Origin: Kaistella pullorum
GTDB taxonomy: Bacteria; Bacteroidota; Bacteroidia; Flavobacteriales; Weeksellaceae
Length of the DNA stretch: 64,000 bases
Direction: 5' to 3'
NCBI RefSeq assembly: GCF_014837035.1
Contig: NZ_JACSPS010000002.1
Span: 511,851 to 575,850 of the forward strand
Below the pieces are notes generated by a model. That model saw nothing but the letters and a program-made list of their open reading frames with translations, searched no databases and was not told where the DNA came from. This document shows positions 1 to 9,467 of the stretch, piece after piece (positions within the stretch are counted from its first letter, which is position 1; each line of letters starts with the position of its first letter). Position numbers and translations under genes: made by a program.

Positions 1-86
1 TAAAAAAGCTCATTGATCATTCTTATGAACTGATTTTCAAGTCGCTCACCAAAAAGAAACAGCAGGAGGTAAAAGATTCAGTCTAA
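1..86 (+). CDS. C-terminal end of an MmcQ/YjbR-like protein (partial)
   Basis: The window opens inside a reading frame whose codons start at base 3 and which ends at a TAA at 84-86. The 27 visible residues are lysine-rich and contain an LIDHSYELIFKSL segment, which resembles the end of MmcQ/YjbR-family small DNA-binding-like proteins as I remember them. The stop overlaps the stop codon of the convergent ribF by three bases. The identification rests on a short tail only and is tentative. Confidence 0.5.
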   Translation, partial: KKLIDHSYELIFKSLTKKKQQEVKDSV

Positions 87-1003
87 AAACCGAATTCCGC
101 AGTGAGGCGTTTGTCCTCATCAAGCCTTTCAATCAGCTTTTCAAGGCTCTCAAACTTAATCTCATCATGCAAAAACTCGCGGAAATTGACCGAGATTTCT
201 TTACCGTAGATATCTGCATCAAAATCTAAGATGTAAACTTCCACAGAAAGCGCGCTGCCACCCACGGTAGGATTTGTGCCTACGCTCAACATTCCTTTGT
301 AACGCTCACCTTCAACAAAAACTTCCACGATGTACGCGCCTTTTTTTGGAAGAAGTTTCATTGAATCTACCTTTATGTTTGCTGTAGGATAACCAATTGT
401 ACGGCCAATTTGCTTACCGCCAACAACCACGCCGTTGACTGAATAGACGTAGCCCAACATTTCGTTTGCGGCAACCACATTTCCTTCTGCCAACGCATTT
501 CGGATTTGGGTAGAACTTATTGGCGCTTTACCAAAATCCACGGCCTGTACTTGCTCGAGTTCAAAACCACATTCGGGTGCCATCTTTTCCAGCAACGCGA
601 AATCTCCGCTTTTGTTTTTGCCGAATGTGTGATCGTAACCGATGATCAGGTATTTTACATTGAGTTTTTCAACTAAAATCTGCTTTACAAACTCTCCACC
701 GGTCAAATTGCGGAAACGTTCGTCGAATTCCTTCAAAAACAGATGCTGGATACCGTTCTTCTGCAGAAGGTAAGTTTTTTCGTCAATGGTATTCAGTAAT
801 TTTAAATCATCATTTGGGTTAAAAACTTTCCTCGGATGCGGCCAAAAGGTCAACAACGCGGAATCCAGATTATTCTGTGCAGCGAAAGCATTCAGTTTTT
901 TAATGATTTGCTGATGTCCGAGGTGAACTCCATCGAACATGCCGATTGACAGCGCGAGTGGCTTTTGGGCTGTGTATCCGTGAAGGTTTTTGATGATGTT
1001 CAA
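83..1003 (-). CDS. ribF: Bifunctional riboflavin kinase / FAD synthetase
   Basis: RibF phosphorylates riboflavin to FMN and adenylates FMN to FAD in the cytoplasm. The N-terminal adenylyltransferase half carries the nucleotide-binding signature GMFDGVHLGH, and the C-terminal riboflavin kinase half carries GRTIGYPTANI. The frame is open up to an ATG at 1054 (323 residues), but I place the start at a TTG at 1001-1003 (306 residues). A -7-like element (CATATTTG on the minus strand, about 1025-1032) lies inside the longer version, and family members normally begin only a few residues before the conserved PLALSIGMFDG segment. The gene is divergent from atpD and convergent with the partial gene at the window edge. 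Confidence 0.93.
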   Translation of the reverse strand: MNIIKNLHGYTAQKPLALSIGMFDGVHLGHQQIIKKLNAFAAQNNLDSALLTFWPHPRKVFNPNDDLKLLNTIDEKTYLLQKNGIQHLFLKEFDERFRNLTGGEFVKQILVEKLNVKYLIIGYDHTFGKNKSGDFALLEKMAPECGFELEQVQAVDFGKAPISSTQIRNALAEGNVVAANEMLGYVYSVNGVVVGGKQIGRTIGYPTANIKVDSMKLLPKKGAYIVEVFVEGERYKGMLSVGTNPTVGGSALSVEVYILDFDADIYGKEISVNFREFLHDEIKFESLEKLIERLDEDKRLTAEFGF

Positions 1004-1020
1004 AAGTGCTGATTTGATGC

Positions 1021-2617
<1,597 letters not shown>

Positions 2618-2620
2618 AAG

Positions 2621-2691
2621 TTAGACTTGAGAAGTTTAGATAGGAGACAATAGACTTTGGTCAGTCTCCCATCTCAAATCTCTTAATCTAA
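2621..2691. repeat. Imperfect inverted repeat between atpD and atpC
   Basis: Two 28-base arms at 2621-2648 and 2664-2691 are imperfect reverse complements, identical at about 19 of 28 aligned positions, with the best match at the centre (AGATAGGAGAC facing GTCTCCCATCT). The loop is 15 bases. The element fills almost the whole 87-base gap between atpD and atpC. In RNA it would form a long stem. It has no U-run, so it is not a typical terminator; it could set the atpD/atpC ratio or be a dispersed intergenic repeat. Confidence 0.6.
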
Positions 2692-2704
2692 AAATCTAAA
2701 GAAA

Positions 2705-2986
2705 ATGAACATTAAAATATTAACCCCAGAGTTTGTAGCTTTCGAAGGCGAAGTAAGTTCAGTACTGCTTCCCGGCAAAAACGGAGATTTCCACATCAAG
2801 AAAGATCACGCGGCCATCGTAGCCTCGCTTACAGGCGGTAAGGTGAGGGTTTATACGAACGAAATTCCTGAAAACTACGCCAACCACTTTACAAAAGAAA
2901 ATACGTCTGACAGCGTATATTCAATCGAAGTGAAAAGCGGAGTAGTGGAATTCAGCGGTAATAAAGGGATTATTCTTGCAGAATAA
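2705..2986 (+). CDS. atpC: F1 ATP synthase subunit epsilon (short form)
   Basis: This 93-residue protein begins with the beta-sandwich of the epsilon subunit (ILTPEFVAFEGEVSSVLLPGKNGDFHIKKDHA), which joins the gamma subunit to the c-ring. The C-terminal helical hairpin found in the roughly 135-residue epsilon of Escherichia coli is absent. Short epsilon subunits are known in Bacteroidota, so this is a lineage form and not a truncation. Without the hairpin, epsilon-mediated inhibition of ATP hydrolysis should be weak or absent. It follows atpD after the inverted repeat and ends at a terminator. Confidence 0.95.
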   Translation: MNIKILTPEFVAFEGEVSSVLLPGKNGDFHIKKDHAAIVASLTGGKVRVYTNEIPENYANHFTKENTSDSVYSIEVKSGVVEFSGNKGIILAE

Positions 2987-3010
2987 TTTTCTATTCAGAT
3001 ACAAAAACAG

Positions 3011-3040
3011 AATCCCGGAATTAGTTTCCGGGATTTTTTT
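3011..3040. terminator. Rho-independent terminator after atpC
   Basis: A perfect 10-base stem AATCCCGGAA / TTCCGGGATT with a five-base loop is followed by seven T on the plus strand. It closes the atpDC unit 24 bases after the stop codon and may also slow transcripts of the convergent radical SAM gene. Confidence 0.85.
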
Positions 3041-3077
3041 TATAGAAAGTTTACACTTAAAGAATCTGTAATAATTT

Positions 3078-5270
3078 TTAGAGGCTTAAAATAATTCCGT
3101 TTTCTTTTAATTGCTGAACAGGTTTGGAAAACCAGAACATTTCGAAGTTTTCAAAGTGCAGTTCGAAATCATTTTTAAGCTGATGAAGGGTAATTTGACT
3201 CCCGTTTTTTATTGAATGTCTCAGCATGCTCTCAGTAAGCCAAGCAGCGAGCTTTTGTTTTAATTCAATTTTAAGAATATTCGTATTCAGATGAAAAGTA
3301 AGTGAAGTAATTTCCCACGAATCTCCCTTCTTTGACTTAATGAAATCATCCTTGATCGGCTCCGGATGCATGAATATAATCTTTGAATTAGCCTTGAATT
3401 TAAAAACTTCATCTTCAACTAGAGAATCGTGGATGTAGTCCGGATCGACGGTTGGACGCGGAATTTTAAAATCAAACCATTCCTGCAGTGGAACGTCAAA
3501 ATTAATTCCGTGCATAAAGTTGAAGAGAGACTTTTTGAGGCCAAAACTGAACTTGCTATGATCTATTCCGGTGCTGTCTGTGAAATCGATGTCATTATTG
3601 GCAAACGAAATCTCACGTTTCACCGGTGTTATGCCAAACTCCTGTGGATTTATACCGATGGGAGAGTGTGCCGTCAGCGCAAACTGATGCCAGAAACCGC
3701 TTTGCAAAACGCCCATCTCGAACATCTGTCTTACCATTTCGAGAGAATCTACCGTCTCCTGAATTGTCTGCGTCGGGAATCCGTACATCAGATAAGCATG
3801 AACCATAATCCCGGCTTCGGTGAAATTTCTGGTAACCCGCGCCACCTGTGCTACAGACACTCCTTTATCAATAAGCTTCAGGAGCCGGTCACCGGCGACT
3901 TCCAGTCCGCCGGAAACCGCGACGCACCCTGAAAGTTTAAGCAACACACACAGATCACGGCTGAAGCTCTTTTCAAATCTGATATTTGTCCACCAGGTTA
4001 CCACCAGTTTTCTGCGTATAATTTCAAGTGCAACTTCGCGCATCAGGGCCGGCGGTGCGGCTTCATCCACGAAATGAAAGCCAGATTCACCTGTCGATGC
4101 GATCAGTTCTTCCATTCTGTTAACCAGAATTTTAGCGGCGACCGGTTCGTAAATCCGGATATAATCAAGTGAAATATCACAGAAAGTACATTTGCCCCAA
4201 TAGCAGCCGTGCGCCATCGTCAGCTTATTCCAGCGCCCGTCGCTCCAGAGGCTATGCATAGGGTTTGCGATTTCAATCACCGAAATATATCTGTCTGTCA
4301 GCAAATCACCGTAATCCGGCGTGCCTACTTCAGCCTGGCGATAATCCGCCAAAGACGAATTATTCACGTAAACAACCTGATCGTCCTCTAACAGAAAAGT
4401 TCTTTTATAAGATTTCGGACCGTCTTCATCAAGGTTTTTGATCAATAATTCAACCGGAAGTTCACCATCATCCAGCGTGATAAAATCAAAAAATTCAAAA
4501 ACTCGCTTGTCGCTTAATTGACGGAGTTCTGTATTTGGAAATCCGCCACCCATTGCTGTTTTAATGTGAGCGTAGTTTTCCTTAATATACTTAGCGGCAC
4601 GGAAAGCAGAGTATAGATTGCCCGGAAACGGAACTGAAAAACAGATTAACCGTGGATTTTCGAGTGTAAGGTGCTGAGCGAGAATTTTCAAAGTCAGGCC
4701 GTCAATGTACGTCTGAGGTCCTACAATCTTGTGATATAATTCGTCGAATGAGTTTGCGCTATGGCCGATCCGTTCTGCATAGCGGCTGAAACCGAAATCA
4801 GGATCAATATTTTCAACGATATAATCTGAAAGATCTTCGAGATAAAGTGTAGCCAGATGTTTTGCTTTGTCCTGCAAGCCCATAGTCCCGAAAGCGTAAT
4901 CGAGCTCGTCGAGTTGTGCAAAACGTGAGGCTTCAGGCAGAAAATTCATCGTACAGATTTGTCGGGCCAACGTCGCATTTTTGTTCTGAAGGAATAGAAT
5001 TACCTGATCAATAGTCCTGATATACTCACTTCTGAGCGAGAAAATTCTTTGGGAATTTAAGGAGGTAGTCTGCAGATCGATCGGTTGTGCAAAGACATCA
5101 GTCATTCCTTTTTTAGAAAACAACTCCAAAATCACTTCAATTCCCAAATCCATCTGGAAGCTTCGGATATTTTTTGTATTAAGAAATCCTTTAATATAAG
5201 CTGTGGCCGGATAAGGAGTATTAAGCTGAGTAAATGGAGGCGTGATAAGGAGGATATCGTTCAAAAGCAA
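3078..5270 (-). CDS. Cobalamin-type radical SAM protein
   Basis: A 730-residue protein with a B12-binding-like N-terminal Rossmann region (about 200-300, including an ICFSVPFPGNL core strand) and a radical SAM TIM-barrel from about 330 to 560. The iron-sulfur cluster cysteines are Cys356, Cys361 and Cys364, giving CX4CX2C rather than the standard CX3CX2C. No DxHxxG cobalamin-binding motif is visible in the N-terminal part. Such stand-alone proteins occur in Bacteroidota, usually with unknown substrate. It stands alone between convergent atpC and the EamA gene. Function beyond radical SAM chemistry is not known to me. Confidence 0.8.
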   Translation of the reverse strand: MLLNDILLITPPFTQLNTPYPATAYIKGFLNTKNIRSFQMDLGIEVILELFSKKGMTDVFAQPIDLQTTSLNSQRIFSLRSEYIRTIDQVILFLQNKNATLARQICTMNFLPEASRFAQLDELDYAFGTMGLQDKAKHLATLYLEDLSDYIVENIDPDFGFSRYAERIGHSANSFDELYHKIVGPQTYIDGLTLKILAQHLTLENPRLICFSVPFPGNLYSAFRAAKYIKENYAHIKTAMGGGFPNTELRQLSDKRVFEFFDFITLDDGELPVELLIKNLDEDGPKSYKRTFLLEDDQVVYVNNSSLADYRQAEVGTPDYGDLLTDRYISVIEIANPMHSLWSDGRWNKLTMAHGCYWGKCTFCDISLDYIRIYEPVAAKILVNRMEELIASTGESGFHFVDEAAPPALMREVALEIIRRKLVVTWWTNIRFEKSFSRDLCVLLKLSGCVAVSGGLEVAGDRLLKLIDKGVSVAQVARVTRNFTEAGIMVHAYLMYGFPTQTIQETVDSLEMVRQMFEMGVLQSGFWHQFALTAHSPIGINPQEFGITPVKREISFANNDIDFTDSTGIDHSKFSFGLKKSLFNFMHGINFDVPLQEWFDFKIPRPTVDPDYIHDSLVEDEVFKFKANSKIIFMHPEPIKDDFIKSKKGDSWEITSLTFHLNTNILKIELKQKLAAWLTESMLRHSIKNGSQITLHQLKNDFELHFENFEMFWFSKPVQQLKENGIILSL

Positions 5271-5319
5271 TTTTTTGCAAATTTACCGTATTCCCGGGAC
5301 TAATTATAATCTCCAAATT

Positions 5320-6186
5320 TTACTTAGTAGCGGACAGAATAAATGCTGCTGCTACGCCCGCAGCAATACCCCACTGCTGTATACGCGAAAGTTTTTCTTT
5401 ATGGTAAAGTTTGGAGATGCTAAGCCCTATTACAGGTTCTATCAAACCTATTACAGCGAACATTATAATACTGATATTGGCCAGCGCAAAATTTAAACAA
5501 AACGTCCCGAGCGTACCCAAAATGATGAGTAGGCCGATTTCATATTTAGTTCTTTTACTGACCGTAAGGTGTGATATTTTTGTAGGTTTCCACAGAAAAA
5601 GAAGAAGGCTCATTGTACAGACTGTGAACTCGAGCACTACGCAGAACAGAATCGGTCCTAATTTAGTAATGAACGGAACATAAAGGAACGCGGTGCTCCA
5701 AAAAACCTTGCATAAAACTGAATACAGTAAACCTTTTGACAATAAAGTTGTACGTTTTCCCGATGAGAATTCAATCATCGAAACGCCAATGAGTACCAGT
5801 GCAGCCAAGAATATTTTAAGCAGGGAAATTTCTTCATCATACACGAAATATCCTACGGCAATACCGATGATCAACCCGATTTTTCCAAAGCCGATGGTAT
5901 GCGCAACGGGCGCATGTTTCATCGCTTTTAAATAAAAGAAGAGACCAAAATAATTTATGGCGCATATACCCATAGTCTGTAATATATCACTTGCCGAAAC
6001 CTGTGGAATACTGATAATTCCGACTGCCTGGAGAACGAAAAATGAAACTGAGAAAATAACGAGACACCCTAAACTGCGAATAATAATCAGCGGCAAGGTA
6101 CCGACCTCGTTCCGTGGATTCTTCCAAAGTACATTGGTGGTTCCATACGCGATGTGCCCCAGAATAGTGAAAAATATGGGGAACAT
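5320..6186 (-). CDS. EamA/DMT-superfamily permease
   Basis: A 288-residue integral membrane protein with about ten hydrophobic segments arranged as two EamA repeats, typical of drug/metabolite transporters of the inner membrane. Conserved pieces include the first-helix glycine pattern and the C-terminal GLIEPVIGLSISKLYHKEKLSRIQQWGIAAGVAAA segment. The substrate cannot be read from sequence. Its ATG at 6184-6186 shares one base with the TAA of the upstream gene, so the two are very likely translated together. Confidence 0.88.
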   Translation of the reverse strand: MFPIFFTILGHIAYGTTNVLWKNPRNEVGTLPLIIIRSLGCLVIFSVSFFVLQAVGIISIPQVSASDILQTMGICAINYFGLFFYLKAMKHAPVAHTIGFGKIGLIIGIAVGYFVYDEEISLLKIFLAALVLIGVSMIEFSSGKRTTLLSKGLLYSVLCKVFWSTAFLYVPFITKLGPILFCVVLEFTVCTMSLLLFLWKPTKISHLTVSKRTKYEIGLLIILGTLGTFCLNFALANISIIMFAVIGLIEPVIGLSISKLYHKEKLSRIQQWGIAAGVAAAFILSATK

Positions 6187-7367
6187 TATATTTTTTGTAG
6201 GTATGTGAATTTCATCCTGTTTGCCAAAAGCTCGAACCTGCCTCGGATATCTTTACGTTTCGGATATAGTTTTTGCGCAAAAAAGAGGTATTTCAATTCG
6301 AAATACATTTTGCTGTCAAACGAAAATGTTTTCACGTTATTGATATCGCTGGGCAGCAACTCAAAGATATCCATCGCGGCATCTTTTTGCCCCAGATGGT
6401 ATAGCGTGATAGCGCGCTCCAGTCTGTAAAGGAAAACATGCGCACGATAAGCGTGATTATCAACTTCGAATTGCTTGATTGTCTTCTCAGAAACATCCTC
6501 ACCAAAGCATATATCCGCACTCTCGTAATCTTTTAGGACATTGAGGATATTGGTGACGTAGGTACGATAGATAAAACGTTCTGTGAAGGTGAGATTCGGC
6601 ACATGAGAAAGCGTGATTTCGCGCTGCAGGTGTTCTGGAACATGATACTTATTACCGTCACCATTGCTAAGATAATCATGGATGCACCTTGCAATCATGT
6701 ACCGTGCTTCCGGGAATGCATCGAACTTTTCACTTTCCCGGCGCATTTTTACCACATTTTTTTCAATTTGAACCAATAGTTTGCCTGATTCTTCCACCTG
6801 CAAACTTTCGGACATGAACTTGCCGAAATATACGAATGCCAATGCGAAAACTTTGATGTGGGCTTTTGAACTGAATTTAGCCAGATTCAGCAATGCGTCC
6901 TGATAGTGTTTGTACGCCACGTTCTCATACGATGGATGCCATGCCAAAACATATTCGAGCGCCTCCTCATTCTGTGCAAAACGTTTGACGAATTCTTTCA
7001 GATTTTGAGGATCGGAGATGATTTTTTCGGCAAAATAATAGTTCGCCAGCTGGAAACGCGTTTCGTTGAGCGACGTACCCTGACCTTTGACGATTCCGTA
7101 ATAAATGTCGAGTAATTCAAAATCAAGCGTGTACTTTTCCCGGCCCACACTATTGCAATAATCGCGGTAATCTTTGTAGCCAAGTCTTTGCGCGATAAGG
7201 CTTAGTGTGGAGTCGCGAAGCTTTGTATTATCCTGAATCTTGCCGAGAAAACGGCGCATAGAATTCTTTGAGATGCCGATGTTTACGGCTAATGCTTCCA
7301 AACCTTTGGTGGTAGAAATCGTGCTGAAATAAATCTCTTCAAACTCGCGTCTGAGCTTTTGAATCAT
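6186..7367 (-). CDS. Unknown protein with HTH-like N-terminus, coupled to the EamA permease
   Basis: I do not recognise this 393-residue protein. Its first 75 residues look like a small helical DNA-binding or HTH-like domain (LAVNIGISKNSMRRFLGKIQD, then a YKDYRDYC segment). The rest, to about residue 390, is a string of amphipathic helices rich in aromatic residues, which suggests a helical-repeat (TPR-like) region. There is no signal peptide or membrane segment. The one-base overlap with the permease suggests it may control or sense the transporter, but that is inference from context only. Confidence 0.6.
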   Translation of the reverse strand: MIQKLRREFEEIYFSTISTTKGLEALAVNIGISKNSMRRFLGKIQDNTKLRDSTLSLIAQRLGYKDYRDYCNSVGREKYTLDFELLDIYYGIVKGQGTSLNETRFQLANYYFAEKIISDPQNLKEFVKRFAQNEEALEYVLAWHPSYENVAYKHYQDALLNLAKFSSKAHIKVFALAFVYFGKFMSESLQVEESGKLLVQIEKNVVKMRRESEKFDAFPEARYMIARCIHDYLSNGDGNKYHVPEHLQREITLSHVPNLTFTERFIYRTYVTNILNVLKDYESADICFGEDVSEKTIKQFEVDNHAYRAHVFLYRLERAITLYHLGQKDAAMDIFELLPSDINNVKTFSFDSKMYFELKYLFFAQKLYPKRKDIRGRFELLANRMKFTYLQKI

Positions 7368-7448
7368 ATGTAGTTACTAATTTTTGCTAAAGATAATGCA
7401 TTTCAGAAAATGGGCAAACTTGGGCAAAAATAAAAGCCGTGATACTTG

Positions 7449-7456
7449 TATTTTTG
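7449..7456 (+). promoter_or_regulatory. Orphan -7 motif upstream of a bidirectional terminator
   Basis: TATTTTTG on the plus strand is a perfect TAnnTTTG match, yet no plus-strand gene follows. A strong terminator lies about 50-80 bases downstream, so a transcript of roughly 75 bases is conceivable. There is no TTG at the expected 17-23 base distance; the nearest is 26 bases upstream (7420-7422). Confidence 0.3.
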
Positions 7457-7500
7457 CTGAAGATTCAGTAACGAGAAAAACACATCCATATATAACGAGA

Positions 7501-7536
7501 AAAATCCGCCACCGGCTAGGCCAGGGCGGATTTTTT
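7501..7536. terminator. Bidirectional terminator after the GreA/Rnk-like gene
   Basis: The stem AAAATCCGCC (7501-7510) pairs with GGCGGATTTT (7525-7534) around a 14-base loop. T-runs follow on both strands (six on plus, five on minus). On minus it ends the gene at 7562-7972, before the HTH-like gene. Confidence 0.8.
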
Positions 7537-7561
7537 GTTGTGAACCTGGGAGTACTTGGCA

Positions 7562-7972
7562 TTACAGCTCAAAATCTCCGGCTGCCTCGGGCTGATAAAT
7601 TATTTCGTCAATGATAATCTTTGTCATTCCTGACGGCACTATCCAGTCGATTTCATCTTTTACGCGATAGCCGATAAGCGCGGCTGCAACCGGTGAAAAG
7701 ATCGAAATTTTCTTTTCTTTAATATTTGCCTGCTCCGGATAGACTATTTTAAATTCGGTTTCAGTCTTATTATTCTGGAAATGGATTTTCACCACCGAGT
7801 TCATCGTCACTACATCAGCCGGTATCTCGGCAGACTCCACGATCTTTGCTGCATGCAGTTCACGCAAAAGCCTTTCTGCATCTTCTTTCTTTATACTGTT
7901 GTTTTTTTTGGCATCCATAATTGATTTATGGATCCTGTTCGAATCTTGCTTGGTGATGATAATTTCTTTCAT
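7562..7972 (-). CDS. GreA/Rnk-family RNA-polymerase-binding protein
   Basis: A 136-residue protein with the C-terminal FKBP-like fold of GreA/GreB and Rnk: KIHFQNNKTETEFKIVYPEQANIKEKKISIFSPVAAALIGYRVKDEIDWIVPSG. The N-terminal part is a short helical region (about 40 residues) instead of the long acidic coiled-coil of true Gre factors, so it should bind RNA polymerase but probably does not rescue backtracked complexes like GreA. The closest named family is the regulator of nucleoside diphosphate kinase (Rnk). It is a single gene with its own terminator. Confidence 0.8.
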   Translation of the reverse strand: MKEIIITKQDSNRIHKSIMDAKKNNSIKKEDAERLLRELHAAKIVESAEIPADVVTMNSVVKIHFQNNKTETEFKIVYPEQANIKEKKISIFSPVAAALIGYRVKDEIDWIVPSGMTKIIIDEIIYQPEAAGDFEL

Positions 7973-8023
7973 GTGTTATAATTTTTTGCTATTATTTAAA
8001 TTTGAGAATGGTCACTTTAAACC

Positions 8024-8054
8024 TACAAAAAACCGCCTGAATTTCAAGCGGTTT
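8024..8054 (-). terminator. Terminator of the Spt/AONS-like gene
   Basis: On the minus strand a stem AAACCGCTTGAA / TTCAGGCGGTTT with one wobble pair is followed by six T. It lies about 27 bases beyond the stop of the 8081-9355 gene. Confidence 0.8.
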
Positions 8055-8080
8055 ATATTATTAATAACTGTTTGAAAATT

Positions 8081-9355
8081 CTATGAATTCTTGAACTGGA
8101 GGTTTTTTTCTTCTAAAAGTTTCTGCTCCTGCTCCTTGTAGAAACCTGAGGTAAGTTTATCATGAATTGCATCGAAAGCATCCAGCGTTTCATTAATCTC
8201 CGAATCGGTGTGCGATGCGGTAGGGATCAGTCTGAGAAGTATCATGCCTTTTGGTATTACCGGATAAATCACTACCGAGGTGAAGATACCATAATTTTCG
8301 CGCAGATCCTGCACTAGAAGCGTTGCTTCTACCGTAGAACCCTGCATCATTACAGGCGTAACACACGTGTTGGTACCACCGATGTTGAAACCGCGTTCTA
8401 TAAGACCATTCTGAAGCTTGTTTACGTTCTCCCAAAGTTTGGCTTTTATTTCCGGACGTGACCGAAGCAGTTCAAGTCTTTTCAGACCTCCGATTACCAT
8501 AGGCATCGTCAGCGACTTCGCAAAAACCTGTGAACGCAGGTTGTATTTCAGGATTCTGATGATCTCCTGGTCACCCGCGATGAATGCACCGAAACCAGCC
8601 ATTGACTTGGCAAATGTTGAGAAATAAATATCGATCTGATCCTGGCAACCCTGTTCTTCACCAGCGCCGGCACCAGTTTTACCCAATGTTCCGAAACCAT
8701 GTGCATCATCTACTAAAAGTCGGAAATCGAATTTGGATTTAAGATCGCAGATTTCTTTGATCTTTCCCTGCATTCCGCGCATCCCGAAAACACCTTCGGT
8801 AATCACCAGGATACCGCCTCCGTTTTCTTCAGCTACTTTTGTCGCACGGGCCAGATTCTTTTCTAAACTTGCGATATCATTATGTTTGAAAGTAAAACTT
8901 TTACCCATATGAAGACGCACCCCGTCTACGATACACGCATGCGAATCTGCATCATAAACAATCACGTCATGGCGTGAAACCAAAGCATCAATGGTAGAAA
9001 CCATGCCCTGATAGCCAAAATTTAACAGATATGCAGCTTCTTTATTTACAAATTCTGCCAGTTCTCTTTCGAGTTGCTGGTGCTGCGCCGTTTCTCCTGA
9101 CATTGCGCGGGCGCCCATAGGGTAGAACATCCCGAATTCAGCAGCTGCTTTTGCATCAGCTTCCAAAACTTCCGGATGGTTGCAGAGACCCAGGTAATCA
9201 TTCGCGCTCCAGAAAACCACCTCGCGGCCCTGAAACTGCATCCGCGGCCCGATAGGCCCCTCGAGTTTTGGGAATACAAAATAACCTTCGGCATAATCTG
9301 CAAACTGCCCCAGCGGTCCGGGGTTCTGTCTTAACCGTTCAAAAATATCTGTCAT
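8081..9355 (-). CDS. Alpha-oxoamine synthase, probably serine palmitoyltransferase
   Basis: This 424-residue PLP enzyme belongs to the family that condenses an amino acid with an acyl-CoA (serine palmitoyltransferase, KBL, AONS). The PLP lysine is Lys250 in STFAKSMAGFG, and the cofactor-contacting VDDAHGFGTLG holds Asp216 and His219. Sphingolipid-making Bacteroidota carry an Spt of this kind, and there are no biotin genes nearby, so serine palmitoyltransferase is my preferred role, giving 3-ketodihydrosphingosine. An 8-amino-7-oxononanoate or glycine C-acetyltransferase role cannot be excluded by reading. A TAACTTTG -7 motif lies about 35-42 bases upstream and a terminator follows. Confidence 0.8.
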   Translation of the reverse strand: MTDIFERLRQNPGPLGQFADYAEGYFVFPKLEGPIGPRMQFQGREVVFWSANDYLGLCNHPEVLEADAKAAAEFGMFYPMGARAMSGETAQHQQLERELAEFVNKEAAYLLNFGYQGMVSTIDALVSRHDVIVYDADSHACIVDGVRLHMGKSFTFKHNDIASLEKNLARATKVAEENGGGILVITEGVFGMRGMQGKIKEICDLKSKFDFRLLVDDAHGFGTLGKTGAGAGEEQGCQDQIDIYFSTFAKSMAGFGAFIAGDQEIIRILKYNLRSQVFAKSLTMPMVIGGLKRLELLRSRPEIKAKLWENVNKLQNGLIERGFNIGGTNTCVTPVMMQGSTVEATLLVQDLRENYGIFTSVVIYPVIPKGMILLRLIPTASHTDSEINETLDAFDAIHDKLTSGFYKEQEQKLLEEKNLQFKNS

Positions 9356-9389
9356 TACGTAATTAAATGTATTAAATATAGGATAGCGG

Positions 9390-9397
9390 CAAAGTTA
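9390..9397 (-). promoter_or_regulatory. -7 promoter element of the Spt-like gene
   Basis: On the minus strand TAACTTTG matches TAnnTTTG exactly and lies 35 bases before the ATG at 9355. No TTG is found at the usual -33 distance. Confidence 0.5.
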
Positions 9398-9411
9398 ATG
9401 ATTTCAAACAT

Positions 9412-9444
9412 AAAAAAAGCTTTTTGCACCACGCAAAAAGCTTT
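9412..9444 (-). terminator. Terminator of the cysteine synthase gene
   Basis: A perfect 12-base stem (AAAGCTTTTTGC at 9416-9427 with GCAAAAAGCTTT at 9433-9444) and a five-base loop are followed on the minus strand by further T residues. It ends the 9468-10505 gene just before the Spt-like promoter. Confidence 0.85.
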
Positions 9445-9467
9445 GTAAATGAGTTTTATCACATATT

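Noticed and set aside
3429-3932. A 167-codon plus-strand frame opposite the radical SAM gene
   Set aside because: It is a shadow of the minus-strand gene; the composition and lack of any recognisable domain or promoter speak against it.
7384-7614. A 76-codon plus-strand frame spanning the terminator at 7501-7536
   Set aside because: It reads through a terminator stem and into the antisense of a real gene; the amino acid sequence looks random.
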